DNA from: Lachnospiraceae bacterium
Lineage (GTDB): Bacteria; Bacillota; Clostridia; Lachnospirales; Lachnospiraceae
DNA: 64,000 bases
NCBI GenBank assembly: GCA_902363825.1
Contig: CABJBK010000004.1
Span: 1 to 64,000 of the forward strand
Reading direction: 5' to 3'
The position numbers and the translations under genes are program-made. The notes under the pieces are model-generated. The model was given only the letters and a program-made list of their open reading frames with translations, did not search any database and was not told the origin of the DNA. Each line of letters begins with the position of its first letter. The first letter of the stretch is position 1. Positions 45,968 through 55,722 of this stretch are shown here, in pieces.

Positions 45968-46951
45968 TTATGCCAAAGCTGCGGTAATGATCGCCATCGA
46001 ATATACTTCAGAAGCATTGCATCCGCGGGACAGATCATTGATCGGTGCGTTAAGTCCGAGAAGGATCGGGCCGTATGCATCGAAATTACCAAGACGCTGC
46101 GCTATTTTGTATCCAATATTTCCTGCGTTGATATCCGGGAAGATAAATGTATTTGCATGTCCCGCAACAACAGAATCCGGGCACTTGGTGCGGGCAACTC
46201 TCGGAGAAACCGCTGCATCAAACTGCATCTCGCCTTCGATCGGGAGATCCGGATATTTTGCTCTTGCCTTTGCTGCTGCATTGCGCATCTTGTCTACATC
46301 TTCACCTTTTCCGGAACCAAAGGTAGAGTAGCTTAAGAATGCAACCTTAGGATCGATACCGAAGATCTTCGCGCATGCTGCGGATTCTCCGGCGATCTCT
46401 ACGAGTTCATCCTCGGTCGGATGGATGTTGATCGCGCAGTCGCTCATTGCAAGGACTTCGTTCTCACCTGTCGCAGACGGACGAACCAGGATAAAGCAGG
46501 AAGACACGATCGTGTTGCCCGGCTTTGTCTTGATCAGCTGAAGCGCCGGTCTTACGGTATCCGCTGTGGAATAGGTAGCTCCACCGAGCAGTGCGTCCGC
46601 AATGCCCATCTTTACCAACATGGTACCGAAGTAATTTGCCTGTGAGAGGATTCCTCTCGCCTGCTCCGGTGTTACTCCTTTGGATTTACGGAGCTCACAG
46701 AATAATTCTACCATTTCATCAAAACGGTCGAAGTTTTTCGGATTTATGATCTCTGCCCCACGGATGTTAAATCCGCTGTCTGCCGCTGTTGTATATACCT
46801 CATCCGGATCTCCGACAAGGATCGGCTGCAGGAAGTTGCTTGCAAGAAGTCTGGAGGCTGCCTCTAAAATACGGGGATCAGTTCCCTCTGTAAATACGAT
46901 TTTTTTCGGATCTTTCTTTAAGATCTCGATTAACTGACCAAAACCAAACAT
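45968..46951 (-). CDS. pta: Phosphate acetyltransferase
   Basis: 327 residues, the short single-domain form. Seen are FTEGTDPRILEAA near residue 20, GGATYSTADTVRPALQLI near 133, SDCAINIHPTEDEL near 172 and FDAAVSPRVARTKCPDS near 250. It interconverts acetyl-CoA and acetyl phosphate. ackA is not adjacent and a terminator follows, unlike the usual pta-ackA pair. Confidence 0.95.
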   Translation of the reverse strand: MFGFGQLIEILKKDPKKIVFTEGTDPRILEAASRLLASNFLQPILVGDPDEVYTTAADSGFNIRGAEIINPKNFDRFDEMVELFCELRKSKGVTPEQARGILSQANYFGTMLVKMGIADALLGGATYSTADTVRPALQLIKTKPGNTIVSSCFILVRPSATGENEVLAMSDCAINIHPTEDELVEIAGESAACAKIFGIDPKVAFLSYSTFGSGKGEDVDKMRNAAAKARAKYPDLPIEGEMQFDAAVSPRVARTKCPDSVVAGHANTFIFPDINAGNIGYKIAQRLGNFDAYGPILLGLNAPINDLSRGCNASEVYSMAIITAALA

Positions 46952-47086
46952 ATTGTTTTCTCTCCTATTCTATCAAATATACTGTTTATTCGATGTTTTT
47001 ATTCTATACCCATTTAACCGACAAAACAATATATTCCATGTACTTTTTGCGGAACAAGAAACGGCTTTTTTTCTCATTTAAAACGA

Positions 47087-48802
47087 CTATTCCGACATGC
47101 TCTTTAAGCTCTCCGTCATCTCCACTTTCCGGCATTTTTGCCCGGAGACCGCCATCGCGAACGCACATGCGATGAGAAAGCACAAATTTCCGCACTTTCC
47201 TGTCCCGGTAACCATCCAGAGAGGAAGCTTTCTTTAACAGCTCAGCCGGAATCGTAAGCTTTTCTTTGCTTATAATGACATTATATTCGTCCACCGGCCG
47301 TTCCAGGATCTCTGCGGCATTCTCCTTGCTTGTTAAAATGAGCGACAGAATATCGTTTTTTACGATACCGCTTATCACGACCGTGCTTTCCTTCATCGTC
47401 ACGGTATTATAGAATGAAAATGTGTCCCCCGCCCGGATCCCGTACTGTTTGGCAGCAGAACTCGTCATATAGCAGCTTCCATAATTTAATGCTTTGCCAT
47501 CCTCGGTCTTTAAATCCGCAAGGTCATTTTCCTCTTCATATCCGATGAGGTTAAAACGGGAATCATCCTGTGCCGCGCCGAAGCTCACGTCAAACACTGC
47601 GTTGCCGCCGTATGGATTTTCAGTCTGGTAGGAGGTAAATCCATACTCATACTGTCCGCCCAGCATGGCGTACGGCACTTTTTCTTCGAGCAGGTTGTCA
47701 TACGCGTCCTGAAAGGAGCCGCCAAGTACAATGCAGAGCGTTGCGATCGCGATCCCGACCACAAGCGTGATGCTGCGAAAACCGTTTAAGACCACCGAAC
47801 GGATGTTATAGATCAAGGAGAGCTTCTCACTGCTGCCGTTTAAAAGCCTTGGTGTCTTTTCTTTCTGCATTCCTTTGAGCAGCGGAACGATCTCCTGTTT
47901 TAACACGCCGCGCAGCACGAGATCGGACACCAGCCCGTATACCACGATCGGGATCAAAAGCACGATATCGATAAATTTCCACGGCATTTTCACGACATAA
48001 TCAATGTACTCCGCGTCTCCGAAATAAAAACCGCAGAACGCTCTGGAAAACGGAATGCAAAGAAGGATCCCCAGGATATCCCCGGCAAACGCCGGTATCA
48101 TGCCGTAAACCATGTAATGCCGGATCATTTCCTCTTTCCGATAGCCGAGCGCCAGCAGGGTTCCGATCGTTTTTCCCTCCCGTTTCACCATTCTTGCCAA
48201 AACCATCGCGATCACAGCGATCACCACGACCAGAATGATCGGGCAGTACATGGAAAACTCGGCGACCAGATCATCCGCCTCCTAATAAATCAGGCTGATC
48301 CTCGTATTCGCTTTTTGCTCCACATATTCCACGGTACCGTATTTTTCATAGATTTCGGTCCGAAACGCAGTTTCTTTTTCTTTGTCTCCATAGCGGATGG
48401 AATAGTATTCCATGCCCGCGCCCAGGCTCTTTATCGCTTCCTTACTCAAAATCCCGATCCCGAAGCCGTCCTTGTCCGGTACACTGTCCGGAAATTCACG
48501 CAGCATGATGGCGTAATCCGGTTTCATGCCGAGTCCGCACACGCGAAATGTTTTTCCCGCCAGTTCCATCGTATCGCCCACCGCGATCCCGTTTGCCTTT
48601 GCGTAGCGGTAAGTGAGCAGGATTTCATCCTCCGCCTCGATCTTTGTCTCTGCGAAATAGGCATCAAAACAGTGATAGAGCGAGCCGCTCACCGTGACCG
48701 CGCCTACTAAGAGCATCACAGTGATCGCCGTCAGTATGCTTCCCGTCAGATAAAAAGACAGATTTTTTTTCACACTTCTTTGTATTTTTTTTGTAAAGTC
48801 AT
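47087..48802 (-). pseudogene. FtsX/MacB-type ABC permease, heavily damaged
   Basis: The original gene started at the ATG at 48802, overlapping the ATPase stop as TGATG. Four defects are visible. (1) A run of eight A after MTLQKK is one base short of keeping the frame into RSVKKNLSFYLTGS. (2) After the first helix the periplasmic domain jumps from FDAYFAETK to EAEDEILLTYRYAKANG, so about 100 residues usual in this family are absent. (3) An in-frame TAG at about 48279 separates RISLIY from EADDLVAEFSMY. (4) Near the end the frame shifts and the last helices are lost; the true C-terminus FLIACAFAMAVSG ... ESLKSMSE ends at 47087 in another frame. The central part with three helices remains open. 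Confidence 0.85.
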
Positions 48803-49167
48803 CAGATCTTTAACTCCTTTACACGAACTTTTTTATTCTTTTCATTGCTTACGATCTTTCCGTCATGCACCCGTATGATGCGGTCTGCCATCCCCGCCAT
48901 ATTTTCGTTGTGCGTAATGATAAGGATCGTTGTATGATATTTTTCATTGATCTTTTCCAAAATCTCAAGGACTTCTCCTGCTGACACGGAGTCCAGCTGA
49001 TCCAGCCCGCCGATCATATGTAGCAGTGTGCTTTTCCCGGAGCCGGACGGTCCTAAGATCACACACACCTCACCGCTTTCGATCTGAAGGCTGACATGAT
49101 TTAAGGCATAAATTTCACTCTCTCCTCTGCCGTATTTTTTTACGGCATCCTCTATCACGATTGACAT
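48802..49167 (-). pseudogene. LolD/MacB-type ABC ATPase with internal deletion
   Basis: 121 residues remain of a normal 220-240. Walker A LGPSGSGKSTLLHM (about 38-51) is intact, then GGLDQLDS runs directly into VSAGEVLEILEKINEKY, the helix that normally follows Walker B (GALDS). Q-loop, LSGGQ signature and Walker B are therefore missing, without loss of frame; the H-loop ILIITHNENM survives. The junction sits at a short repeated CTGGACTC-like sequence, consistent with deletion between direct repeats. The permease partner downstream is also broken. Confidence 0.88.
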
Positions 49168-49341
49168 AATGATATCTTCCCCCTGCTTATCTCTTTTTCT
49201 TATCCTGTATTATACGGTTTTCCACGCATTCACAGCCTGTGTGACGCGGCGGTATAGACTAACCCATTTGTCAATATCAAAAATAACAAATTGCTATTCC
49301 ATCCCGGCAATGGTAATATGAAACAAAGGCAGGTGATATTC

Positions 49342-49611
49342 GTGAAGGCAGAAGAAGTCATAGAAGAGGTGGCAAAACTCTGTAAATCTTTTCATGCAAA
49401 AGAAATCATTTTATACGGATCGAGAGCAAAGGGAACCGCAAGAGAACGCAGTGACATCGATATTGCTGTAACAGGTGTGGACGATTTCGACCGGCTGGTT
49501 GAAAGTATTGAAGAGCTGCCGACACTTTACAGCGTGGATATCGTAAATATGGATACCTGTAAAAATGAACTGCTATTGGAGGATATTAGAGAATATGGAC
49601 GAAAAATTTAA
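49342..49611 (+). CDS. mntA: MntA-type minimal nucleotidyltransferase antitoxin
   Basis: 89 residues. The GS-X10-DXD signature of minimal nucleotidyltransferases is complete: G26-S27 in YGSRAKGT and D38-I-D40 in ERSDIDIAV. In the type VII MntA-HepT systems this enzyme attaches AMP to the HEPN toxin. The GTG at 49342 has AGGTGA 5 bases upstream and is preferred to the ATG at 49291 or 49318. It overlaps hepT by 17 bases. Confidence 0.82.
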   Translation: MKAEEVIEEVAKLCKSFHAKEIILYGSRAKGTARERSDIDIAVTGVDDFDRLVESIEELPTLYSVDIVNMDTCKNELLLEDIREYGRKI

Positions 49612-50008
49612 CAGACGCTTTCTGTCTTTTTGCAATTCACTGGATTCGTTAGCGGAGGCAAGACAGCGGGACTTTTCCGATTCTTTTGTGCTGAGCGGAA
49701 CCAGCGCAAAATTTTGCATAACATTTGATTTATCCTGGAAAGTAATGAAAGATATTCTGGTACAGTATTATGCAATTACAGGTTTTGTGGCAGGCTCTCC
49801 CAGAGAAGTTCTCAGGGAATCCTATCAGGCAAATCTGATTTCCGATGACGCATGGATGGAAATGTTAAAAGTAAGAAATGAACTCGCGCACGATTATGAT
49901 TGTGAAATTGTAAAAACACATTGCCATACGATCGTGGAAAAATACATTGATCTGTTTTATGCGTTTGAAAATGTTGTAAAACAGCTGGGAGTATGCAAAA
50001 ACGATTAA
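49595..50008 (+). CDS. hepT: HepT-type HEPN toxin
   Basis: 137 residues, all-helical, of the HI0074/TIGR01987 nucleotidyltransferase substrate-binding family. The RX4HXY motif is complete: R94, H99 and Y101 in RNELAHDYD. Arg and His form the RNase site of HEPN toxins, and Tyr is the residue that MntA AMPylates in characterised pairs. It is in the standard order behind the antitoxin, and this intact pair sits amid decayed genes. Confidence 0.85.
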   Translation: MDEKFNRRFLSFCNSLDSLAEARQRDFSDSFVLSGTSAKFCITFDLSWKVMKDILVQYYAITGFVAGSPREVLRESYQANLISDDAWMEMLKVRNELAHDYDCEIVKTHCHTIVEKYIDLFYAFENVVKQLGVCKND

Positions 50009-50097
50009 AATTGCATTTGATGTATTGTGTGAAGTGTATTCGGTCCGAGAAACCAATCCATTATATGCTTCCAAAATCTGACTTTTCTTTTTTTCAA

Positions 50098-50138
50098 CTC
50101 ATGCCGGACAAGGGATCTCTCCCATGATCCGGCATGAG
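50098..50138. terminator. Hairpin between hepT and feoB
   Basis: CTCATGCCGGA (50098-50108) and TCCGGCATGAG (50128-50138) are perfectly complementary. It lies between two convergent genes; T runs are weak, so termination efficiency is uncertain. Confidence 0.6.
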
Positions 50139-50149
50139 TGTAATTTTCC

Positions 50150-51633
50150 CTAAAAGATCAACAATCCAATATGGTATACCACACAGGAAATGAGTAACGC
50201 CGGCACGGTATAGAACACGCCGATCTTTGCTGTCCACTTCACCGAGTGGGTTTCTCTTGAAGTCGCCGCAAGCGCGCTCACACAAGGCATGTTAAAGCTG
50301 ATTGCATAGATAAATGCCAGCCCCTGCACTTTGGTAAAATGATCGCTCAGAAGGGACGCGACGGCACTGCTGCTGCCTCCGCCCGCCTTGGCGCCAAACG
50401 TCGAACTTACAATGCTTCCCCCGGTGCCATATAACGTATTCAGCACACCGAGCAGCGATTTCTTAGAAATCGCAGATGCCAGGAATGCCAAAAACGCCTC
50501 CCACTTCATCCCGAAGAAAAGAGTCACCGGCTCTATGATGACACCGAGTTGATACAAAATACTCGTTTCCGCGCTGCCGCCAAATCCGTAGGTCAGAACA
50601 AAGAACACCACCGACACGATCGTAATGACTCTGAGTGCCCGCATGAAAATGTCAACGGTTCGCTCAAATGTAACATAAAGCGTATTTCTGACATTCGGTT
50701 TATGATACGGCGGCAGTTCCATGATCATTACAACAAAAATGGAAACGATAACGAGAAAGCCTCCGGTATTTCCAAACAATGCCATCGCAAGCATCGAAAC
50801 GACCGATAACGTGGCACCGCAGGGAACTGCCCAGCTCACGGTTATTGCAAGCACACGCTGTCCCCAGTTGTCAACGACTCTGGTTCCGGTCGTTCCGGCG
50901 ATCGTACATCCAAGCCCCATAAAGAAAGGCATGATCGTTTTTCCCTGTAAACCTACTTTGGACATGGTAGGATCAAACAGGAAGGAGATCCTCGCGAGAT
51001 AGCCCGTTTCTTCCATTAAATTAAACCCAAGCGAGATGCCCAGTACAAACGAAGCCATCATGACCGCAAAATAAACAACGCTAAATAAAACGTCACAGAT
51101 CAGTGAGACGAGAAGCTCCGGCGCGTGCCATCCCTCGAGCAGACTTTGTACGCCCCCGGCTGACAGTTTTATTATGACGCTGGCTAATCCGCCAAAGATC
51201 CCGGCAAACAGCATCGCCGCAAAGAACACGCCAAGTATGATCCCGATCGCGATGATCTTTCCTCTGACCGGTGATAAGGCGATCCGGTCAAATTTTGTGT
51301 ATGCCCGCTTTCCGGTTTTGGATGCGATCATGACATCCATCATGTTTAAAACAAGGATCGCAGGCACTTTGGTTCCCGCAAAATCCGCTAACATGTAAAG
51401 ACTTTTCTTTAACTGCGACGCATCCGCCATAACAGGAATGAGATCCGCTTTTCCGGCCAGTTTCCCACATGCTGATGGGAATCCGTTATGAGATTAAAAA
51501 TGGTAGATTTTCCGGAGTTTGACTGTCCGAGCAGCGCAATGACCGGTGTGCCGTCATCCTTATGATGATAAAATTTACTTTCTCCATGATATTTACAGGT
51601 TTTACCGGAACCGCACGCATCACATTTACTCAT
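50150..51633 (-). pseudogene. feoB: feoB, ferrous iron transporter, frameshifted by a deletion in the G domain
   Basis: The start (51633) encodes a Cys-rich leader (SKCDACGSGKTCKYHG), then the G1 loop LLGQSNSGKSTIFNL and QHVGNWP. After P the frame shifts: the original frame gives EKRISFLLWRMRRS and stops near 51409, while the other frame continues as GKADLIPVMADASQLKKSLYML, then LNMMDV (G4) and the full permease to LLIF at 50150. The GVTVE switch I, the DxxG (G3) motif and their surroundings are missing. The membrane part, with two Gate-like segments, is otherwise intact. FeoB imports Fe2+; this copy should be inactive. Confidence 0.85.
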
Positions 51634-51860
51634 TGCACTCACCGCCTATCACAATTTTTCTGCACTCCGTACGCCCGATCGCAACGAGCGTATCGCTGGC
51701 AAACAAAAGTACCGGCTGCTTTTTATGATTCTGACACACTTCAATCCGTGTTCCGGTCAGTATTCCCATTGATGACAGTCTGTTGGTAAGCCGTATCTCA
51801 TCCCTGATCTCCCGGATAAAATAGCTGTTTCCCGGGATTGCTATAAGCTTGCGCCCGGCG
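51626..51860 (-). pseudogene. feoA: feoA remnant lacking its start
   Basis: The SH3-like FeoA domain is recognisable: EIRLTNRLSSMGILTGTRIEV and ASDTLVAIGRTECRKIVIGG, ending CNE just before feoB, which it overlaps. The N-terminus is not the usual FeoA start. Upstream of about GRKLIAIPGNS the frame reads through antisense AraC sequence, so the original start codon and the promoter were removed when feoA and the AraC gene were joined. Confidence 0.75.
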
Positions 51861-52667
51861 TCAGTATGCTGTTCAACCAGATCTATCTGAGCAGCTGGGA
51901 AAAAGGAGACATCCTTGTCTCGGACCGGATCCTGAACCTGAACTTTTGCGTAAACGGCAGATGCGAAGTCAGCCTGGAGCACAACCGCTACGCAATCGTC
52001 AAAAAAAATCAGGTCTGCATCAGTACCATTTCCCCGGATAAGGATTTCTACTATCCCGGAAAACTTTACGAGGGCATCCAGCTGTTTATCGATCTGCAGA
52101 TGGTAGAAGAATTAAAGGGCAATCACTTCCTGCCTTTTTTAGGGATCGATCCAAACGATATCGCCAGTGTATTCTGCTCGAAAAAGGGCATTTACTTCCG
52201 GCAGATGGACAACAATATCTCCGGTATCATCTTAAAAGCCTGGGCATCTAAGGAAGATATGGACATTCCCCGCTGCGCTATCTGACCGTCCGGCTTCTCC
52301 ATGAGGTCATGGCATTTCCGATGAAAAGCGAGTGTGAAACTTATTTTACCAGATCGCAGATCGCTATTGTAAAAGAAGCCGAACATCTCATTTTAGAAGA
52401 CCTGTCCAAACGGTTCACCGCAAAAGAGATGGCGGACCGGTTCGGCATCAGCGAGAGCAGTTTTAAAAGGGGATCCTCGGAAACAGCTACCTCTCCTATT
52501 TCCGAAAAAAACGAATGGAAAAAGCCGCGGAATTACTGGAATCCACGAATATGAAAGTGATCGACATCGCCATCCGCGTCGGCTATGAGAATCAGGGAAA
52601 GTTCGCCAAAGTATTTTCCAATCTGTACGGCGTTCCTCCCCTGGAATTTAGAAGGCTTTCCAAATAA
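51837..52667 (+). pseudogene. AraC-family regulator with lost start and two frameshifts
   Basis: The sensor part is open from about YKLAPGVSMLFNQIYLSSW (51845) to MDIPRCAI, stopping at 52285. Then the frame changes to RYLTVRLLHEVMAFPMKSE, which runs to ISESSFKRG; a second shift is needed to continue as ILGNSYLSYFRKKRMEKAAELL and VIDIAIRVGYENQGKFAKVF, with the natural stop at 52667. The head of the gene is fused tail-less to feoA on the other strand and has no start codon. AraC regulators next to feo genes are often iron- or stress-related, but nothing shows that here. Confidence 0.85.
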
Positions 52668-52668
52668 A

Positions 52669-52707
52669 AAAGTGCATGTATCGCATCCGGCCATATACAT
52701 GCACTTT
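52669..52707. terminator. Bidirectional terminator between the AraC remnant and nrdD
   Basis: AAAGTGCATGTAT (52669-52681) and ATACATGCACTTT (52695-52707) with A and T runs on both sides. Confidence 0.88.
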
Positions 52708-52751
52708 CTTTTTATATTTGTAACTTTTTAATTATGGGAATAACTTCTATT

Positions 52752-54911
52752 TTATAAGTGCATCACGCGCTCTTTGATCTCCTGCGTTCTGCCCTGATTC
52801 CAGAACTGGGTTCCGATATAGCCGCAGGTTCTTCTCGCGACATTCATCGTATCCTCATCGCGGTTTCCGCAGTTCGGGCATTCCCATACGAGCTTGCCGT
52901 CCTCATCGGTCACGATCTGGATCTGTCCGTCATAACCGCATTTCTGGCAGTAATCACTCTTGGTATTCAGCTCCGCGTACATGATGTTGTCATAGATGAA
53001 CTTCATGACATCGAGTACCGCCGGAATATTATCCTGCATATTCGGGACTTCCACATAGCTTACCGCGCCACCCGTGGAAAGCGCCTGGAACTGCGACTCG
53101 AATTTCAGCTTGGAAAACGCGTCGATCTCTTCCTTTACGTTTACATGGTAGCTGTTGGTGATGTAGTTTTTGTCCGTCACGTCCTTGATGATGCCAAAAC
53201 GCTTCTGTAAGCATTTCGCGAATTTATAGGTCGTACTCTCGATCGGAGAACCGTAAATGCTAAATCCGATGTTAGTTTTCTCACACCACTTGTCACACGC
53301 GTCGTTCATGTGTTTCATGACCGCAAGCGCAAACGGAGTCGCCTCCGGATCTGTGTGTGATTTTCCAGTCATATAGCGCACGCATTCATAAAGTCCCGCA
53401 TATCCGAGGGAGATCGTGGAGTATCCGCCATAGAGCAACTTATCGATCGTCTCGCCCTTTTTCAGACGCGCCAGCGCGCCGTACTGCCAGAGGATCGGAG
53501 CCGCATCGGAAAGTGTTCCCTTGAGGCGGTTGTGGCGGCACATCAGTGCGCGGTAACAGAGTTCGAGACGCTCGTCAAAGATCTCCCAGAACTTTTTCTC
53601 GTCTCCGCCGGAGGATAACGCCACGTCCACAAGGTTGATCGTGACAACCCCCTGGTTGAAACGTCCGTAGAATTTGTATTTTCCGTTCTCGTCTTTCCAG
53701 ACACTTAACGCACTGCGGCAGCCCATAACCGGGAAGCAGTTGCCTTCCTTTAACTCTTTCATCTTTTTCTCGGAGATGTAATCCGGCACCATACGCTTTG
53801 CCGTACACTTCGCAGCAAGCTCGGTCAGATAAAAATACGGTGTGCCTTCGGTCACATTGTCATCCTCAAGCACATATAAGAGCTTCGGAAATGCCGGTGT
53901 GATCCAGACACCTTTTTCATTCTTCACGCCCTCGTAACGCTGTTTTAACATTTCCTCAATGATCAGCGCGAGATCCTTCTTTTCCTGTTCATTTTTCGCC
54001 TCGTTCAGATACATGAAAATAGAAAGGAACGGAGCCTGTCCATTGGTGGTCATCAGCGTAATGACCTGATACTGGATCGTCTGAACGCCACGGTTTACCT
54101 CTTTTCTGAGACGCCGCTCCACGATCTCGTTCATGACTTCCTCTGACGGAACCTGCGGAAGCAGTTTGGATTCCTCTGCCACTTCCCTGCGGATCTTTTC
54201 TCTGGAAACATTGACAAACGGCGCCAAATGTGCCAGAGAAATACTCTGTCCGCCGTACTGGTTACTTGCGACCTGCGCAATGATCTGGGTCGCAATGTTG
54301 CATGCCGTGGAAAAGCTGTGCGGCTTCTCGATCAGTGTCTCACTGATGACCGTACCGTTCTGGAGCATATCCTCGAGATTCACCAGATCGCAGTTATGCA
54401 TATGCTGCGCGTAGTAGTCCGAATCATGGAAATGGATGATACCCTGGCGGTCTGCCTCCACAATATCCGGCGGCAGCAACAGTCTTTTTGTGATATCCTT
54501 GCTGACTTCGCCCGCCATATAATCACGCTGTACACTGTTTACCGTCGGATTTTTGTTGGAATTTTCCTGTTTGATCTCCTCGCTGTTGCACTCGATCAAG
54601 GTAAGGATCCGGTTATCGGTCGTGTTTGCCTTACGCACGAGCGAACGCTCATAGCGGTAAATGATGTAGTTTTTCGCCACATTAAAAGCTCCGGTGGACA
54701 AAATCTGCTTCTCTACCATATCCTGGACTTCCTCAACGGACACCGCGCGTCCTAGCTTCTGGCATTTATACTGGATAAAATCCGCAACGTCCTGAATCTG
54801 TTCTTTACTCAGGCGGTTCCCTTCCGTTGCGTCGTTCGCTTTTGTTATCGCAATTATGATCTTAGCCAGATCAAAATCTTCTTCTGATCCATTTCGTTTT
54901 GTAATTCGCAT
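52752..54911 (-). CDS. nrdD: Anaerobic ribonucleoside-triphosphate reductase
   Basis: 719 residues. The N-terminal ATP cone has RITKRNGSEEDFDLAKI, the C-terminal zinc site CQKCGYDG ... CPNCGNRDEDT, and the glycyl radical loop is RRTCGYIGTQFWNQGR (Gly in GYIG, near residue 695). It makes dNTPs under anaerobic conditions, activated by the radical-SAM protein NrdG. nrdG is not adjacent on either side. Paired NrdR boxes lie upstream (54963-55006). Confidence 0.96.
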   Translation of the reverse strand: MRITKRNGSEEDFDLAKIIIAITKANDATEGNRLSKEQIQDVADFIQYKCQKLGRAVSVEEVQDMVEKQILSTGAFNVAKNYIIYRYERSLVRKANTTDNRILTLIECNSEEIKQENSNKNPTVNSVQRDYMAGEVSKDITKRLLLPPDIVEADRQGIIHFHDSDYYAQHMHNCDLVNLEDMLQNGTVISETLIEKPHSFSTACNIATQIIAQVASNQYGGQSISLAHLAPFVNVSREKIRREVAEESKLLPQVPSEEVMNEIVERRLRKEVNRGVQTIQYQVITLMTTNGQAPFLSIFMYLNEAKNEQEKKDLALIIEEMLKQRYEGVKNEKGVWITPAFPKLLYVLEDDNVTEGTPYFYLTELAAKCTAKRMVPDYISEKKMKELKEGNCFPVMGCRSALSVWKDENGKYKFYGRFNQGVVTINLVDVALSSGGDEKKFWEIFDERLELCYRALMCRHNRLKGTLSDAAPILWQYGALARLKKGETIDKLLYGGYSTISLGYAGLYECVRYMTGKSHTDPEATPFALAVMKHMNDACDKWCEKTNIGFSIYGSPIESTTYKFAKCLQKRFGIIKDVTDKNYITNSYHVNVKEEIDAFSKLKFESQFQALSTGGAVSYVEVPNMQDNIPAVLDVMKFIYDNIMYAELNTKSDYCQKCGYDGQIQIVTDEDGKLVWECPNCGNRDEDTMNVARRTCGYIGTQFWNQGRTQEIKERVMHL

Positions 54912-54962
54912 TTTGAATCTCCTCCTAATGATAGATTATAACGGTATCTGCTCCGTTTAGCA

Positions 54963-55006
54963 ACTAGATATTGTATTTTTATTTGTTGTTTTATACAATA
55001 TATAAG
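54963..55006 (-). promoter_or_regulatory. Pair of NrdR boxes upstream of nrdD
   Basis: ACTAGATATTGTAT (54963-54976) matches the reverse of the NrdR consensus ACACWATATVTWGT at 13 of 14 positions, and ATACAATATATAAG (54993-55006) at 11 of 14. Their starts are 30 bases apart, three helical turns, as typical of NrdR pairs. A promoter-like TTGAGA and TATAAA overlap them on the minus strand. Confidence 0.75.
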
Positions 55007-55119
55007 ATTATGTTCTCAAGCAACATGTGGCAGGCGCCTCTATTTTTCTGCAAAAAAATCTTAGTGTCTGACAACTGACCTGTTCCGGATTCCCGGTTTT
55101 TCCCCCATAATATGCGGGT

Positions 55120-55182
55120 GATCCGCCCAAAAGCGGATCTTGTATTTTCAGACTTTTCTTTCATACTTTCCTGTGTTACAAT
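55120..55182 (+). promoter_or_regulatory. Hairpin and probable promoter before the FAIM1-like gene
   Basis: GATCCGC and GCGGATC (55120-55139) form a small hairpin followed by TTGTATTTT, and TGTTACAAT (55174-55182) looks like an extended -10 box. The ATG follows 55 bases later. The rest of the 54912-55236 gap shows no gene. Confidence 0.4.
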
Positions 55183-55236
55183 ATTAGAGTTGCCACGCGA
55201 CAATTCTACGGGAGAAAAAGGAGTTTTAATAAGAAA

Positions 55237-55707
55237 ATGAAAAAAACATGGAATGTAAACGTAAACGGAACGAATCACGTCATTGAATATAAAACGGGAT
55301 TCGGCGGTATCAAGATCAGTATAAACGGAACCGCAAACAAGGTAAAATCCCAGAACTGGTTTATTATGATGCTTGACTACCCGATCCAGATTGACGGAAC
55401 CGAGGTCCGCGTTGTGGCGCTCGGAAGCAAGGTACGTCTCGCGGTAAATGGCATTTATCAGGACAATGGCCAGTCTTACCAGCCATTAAACCGTATCCCG
55501 ACCTACTGTCATGTACTTCTCGGCATCAGCTGTATTGCCGGCTTTCTGCTCTGCGGATGGGTCGGTCTTGCGATCGGCATTTTGTTTGGAACACTTTACA
55601 TCAAACAGGGACTGTCCGGGAAAACCGGTGTCGTGATCGGATCTTTTATCGGCTGCTGCGCGATCCAGATTGCCATCATGATCGCTGTTTTACTTCTGCA
55701 GTACTAA
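55237..55707 (+). CDS. Membrane protein with N-terminal FAIM1-like beta domain
   Basis: 156 residues. Residues 1-85 are strand-rich: WNVNVNGTNHVIEYKTGF, KISINGTANKV, DYPIQIDGTEVRVVALGSKVRLAVNG. The order W-x-V-x-V-x-G-x-x-H-x-I-E-Y and the later NG turns recall FAIM1 (Fas apoptosis inhibitory molecule), whose domain reads W-D-V-x-L-x-D-G-x-H-x-I-E-F. Two to three membrane helices follow (about 93-112, 114-128, 137-154). The strong AGGAG site is upstream of the ATG at 55237. Function unknown; the FAIM1 link is my reading of the pattern and not a search result. Confidence 0.55.
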   Translation: MKKTWNVNVNGTNHVIEYKTGFGGIKISINGTANKVKSQNWFIMMLDYPIQIDGTEVRVVALGSKVRLAVNGIYQDNGQSYQPLNRIPTYCHVLLGISCIAGFLLCGWVGLAIGILFGTLYIKQGLSGKTGVVIGSFIGCCAIQIAIMIAVLLLQY

Positions 55708-55722
55708 AAAGGAGTATTTGCC

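Noticed and set aside
52758..53210. 150-codon plus-strand ORF opposite nrdD
   Set aside because: Antisense shadow of nrdD, which has intact zinc and glycyl radical motifs.
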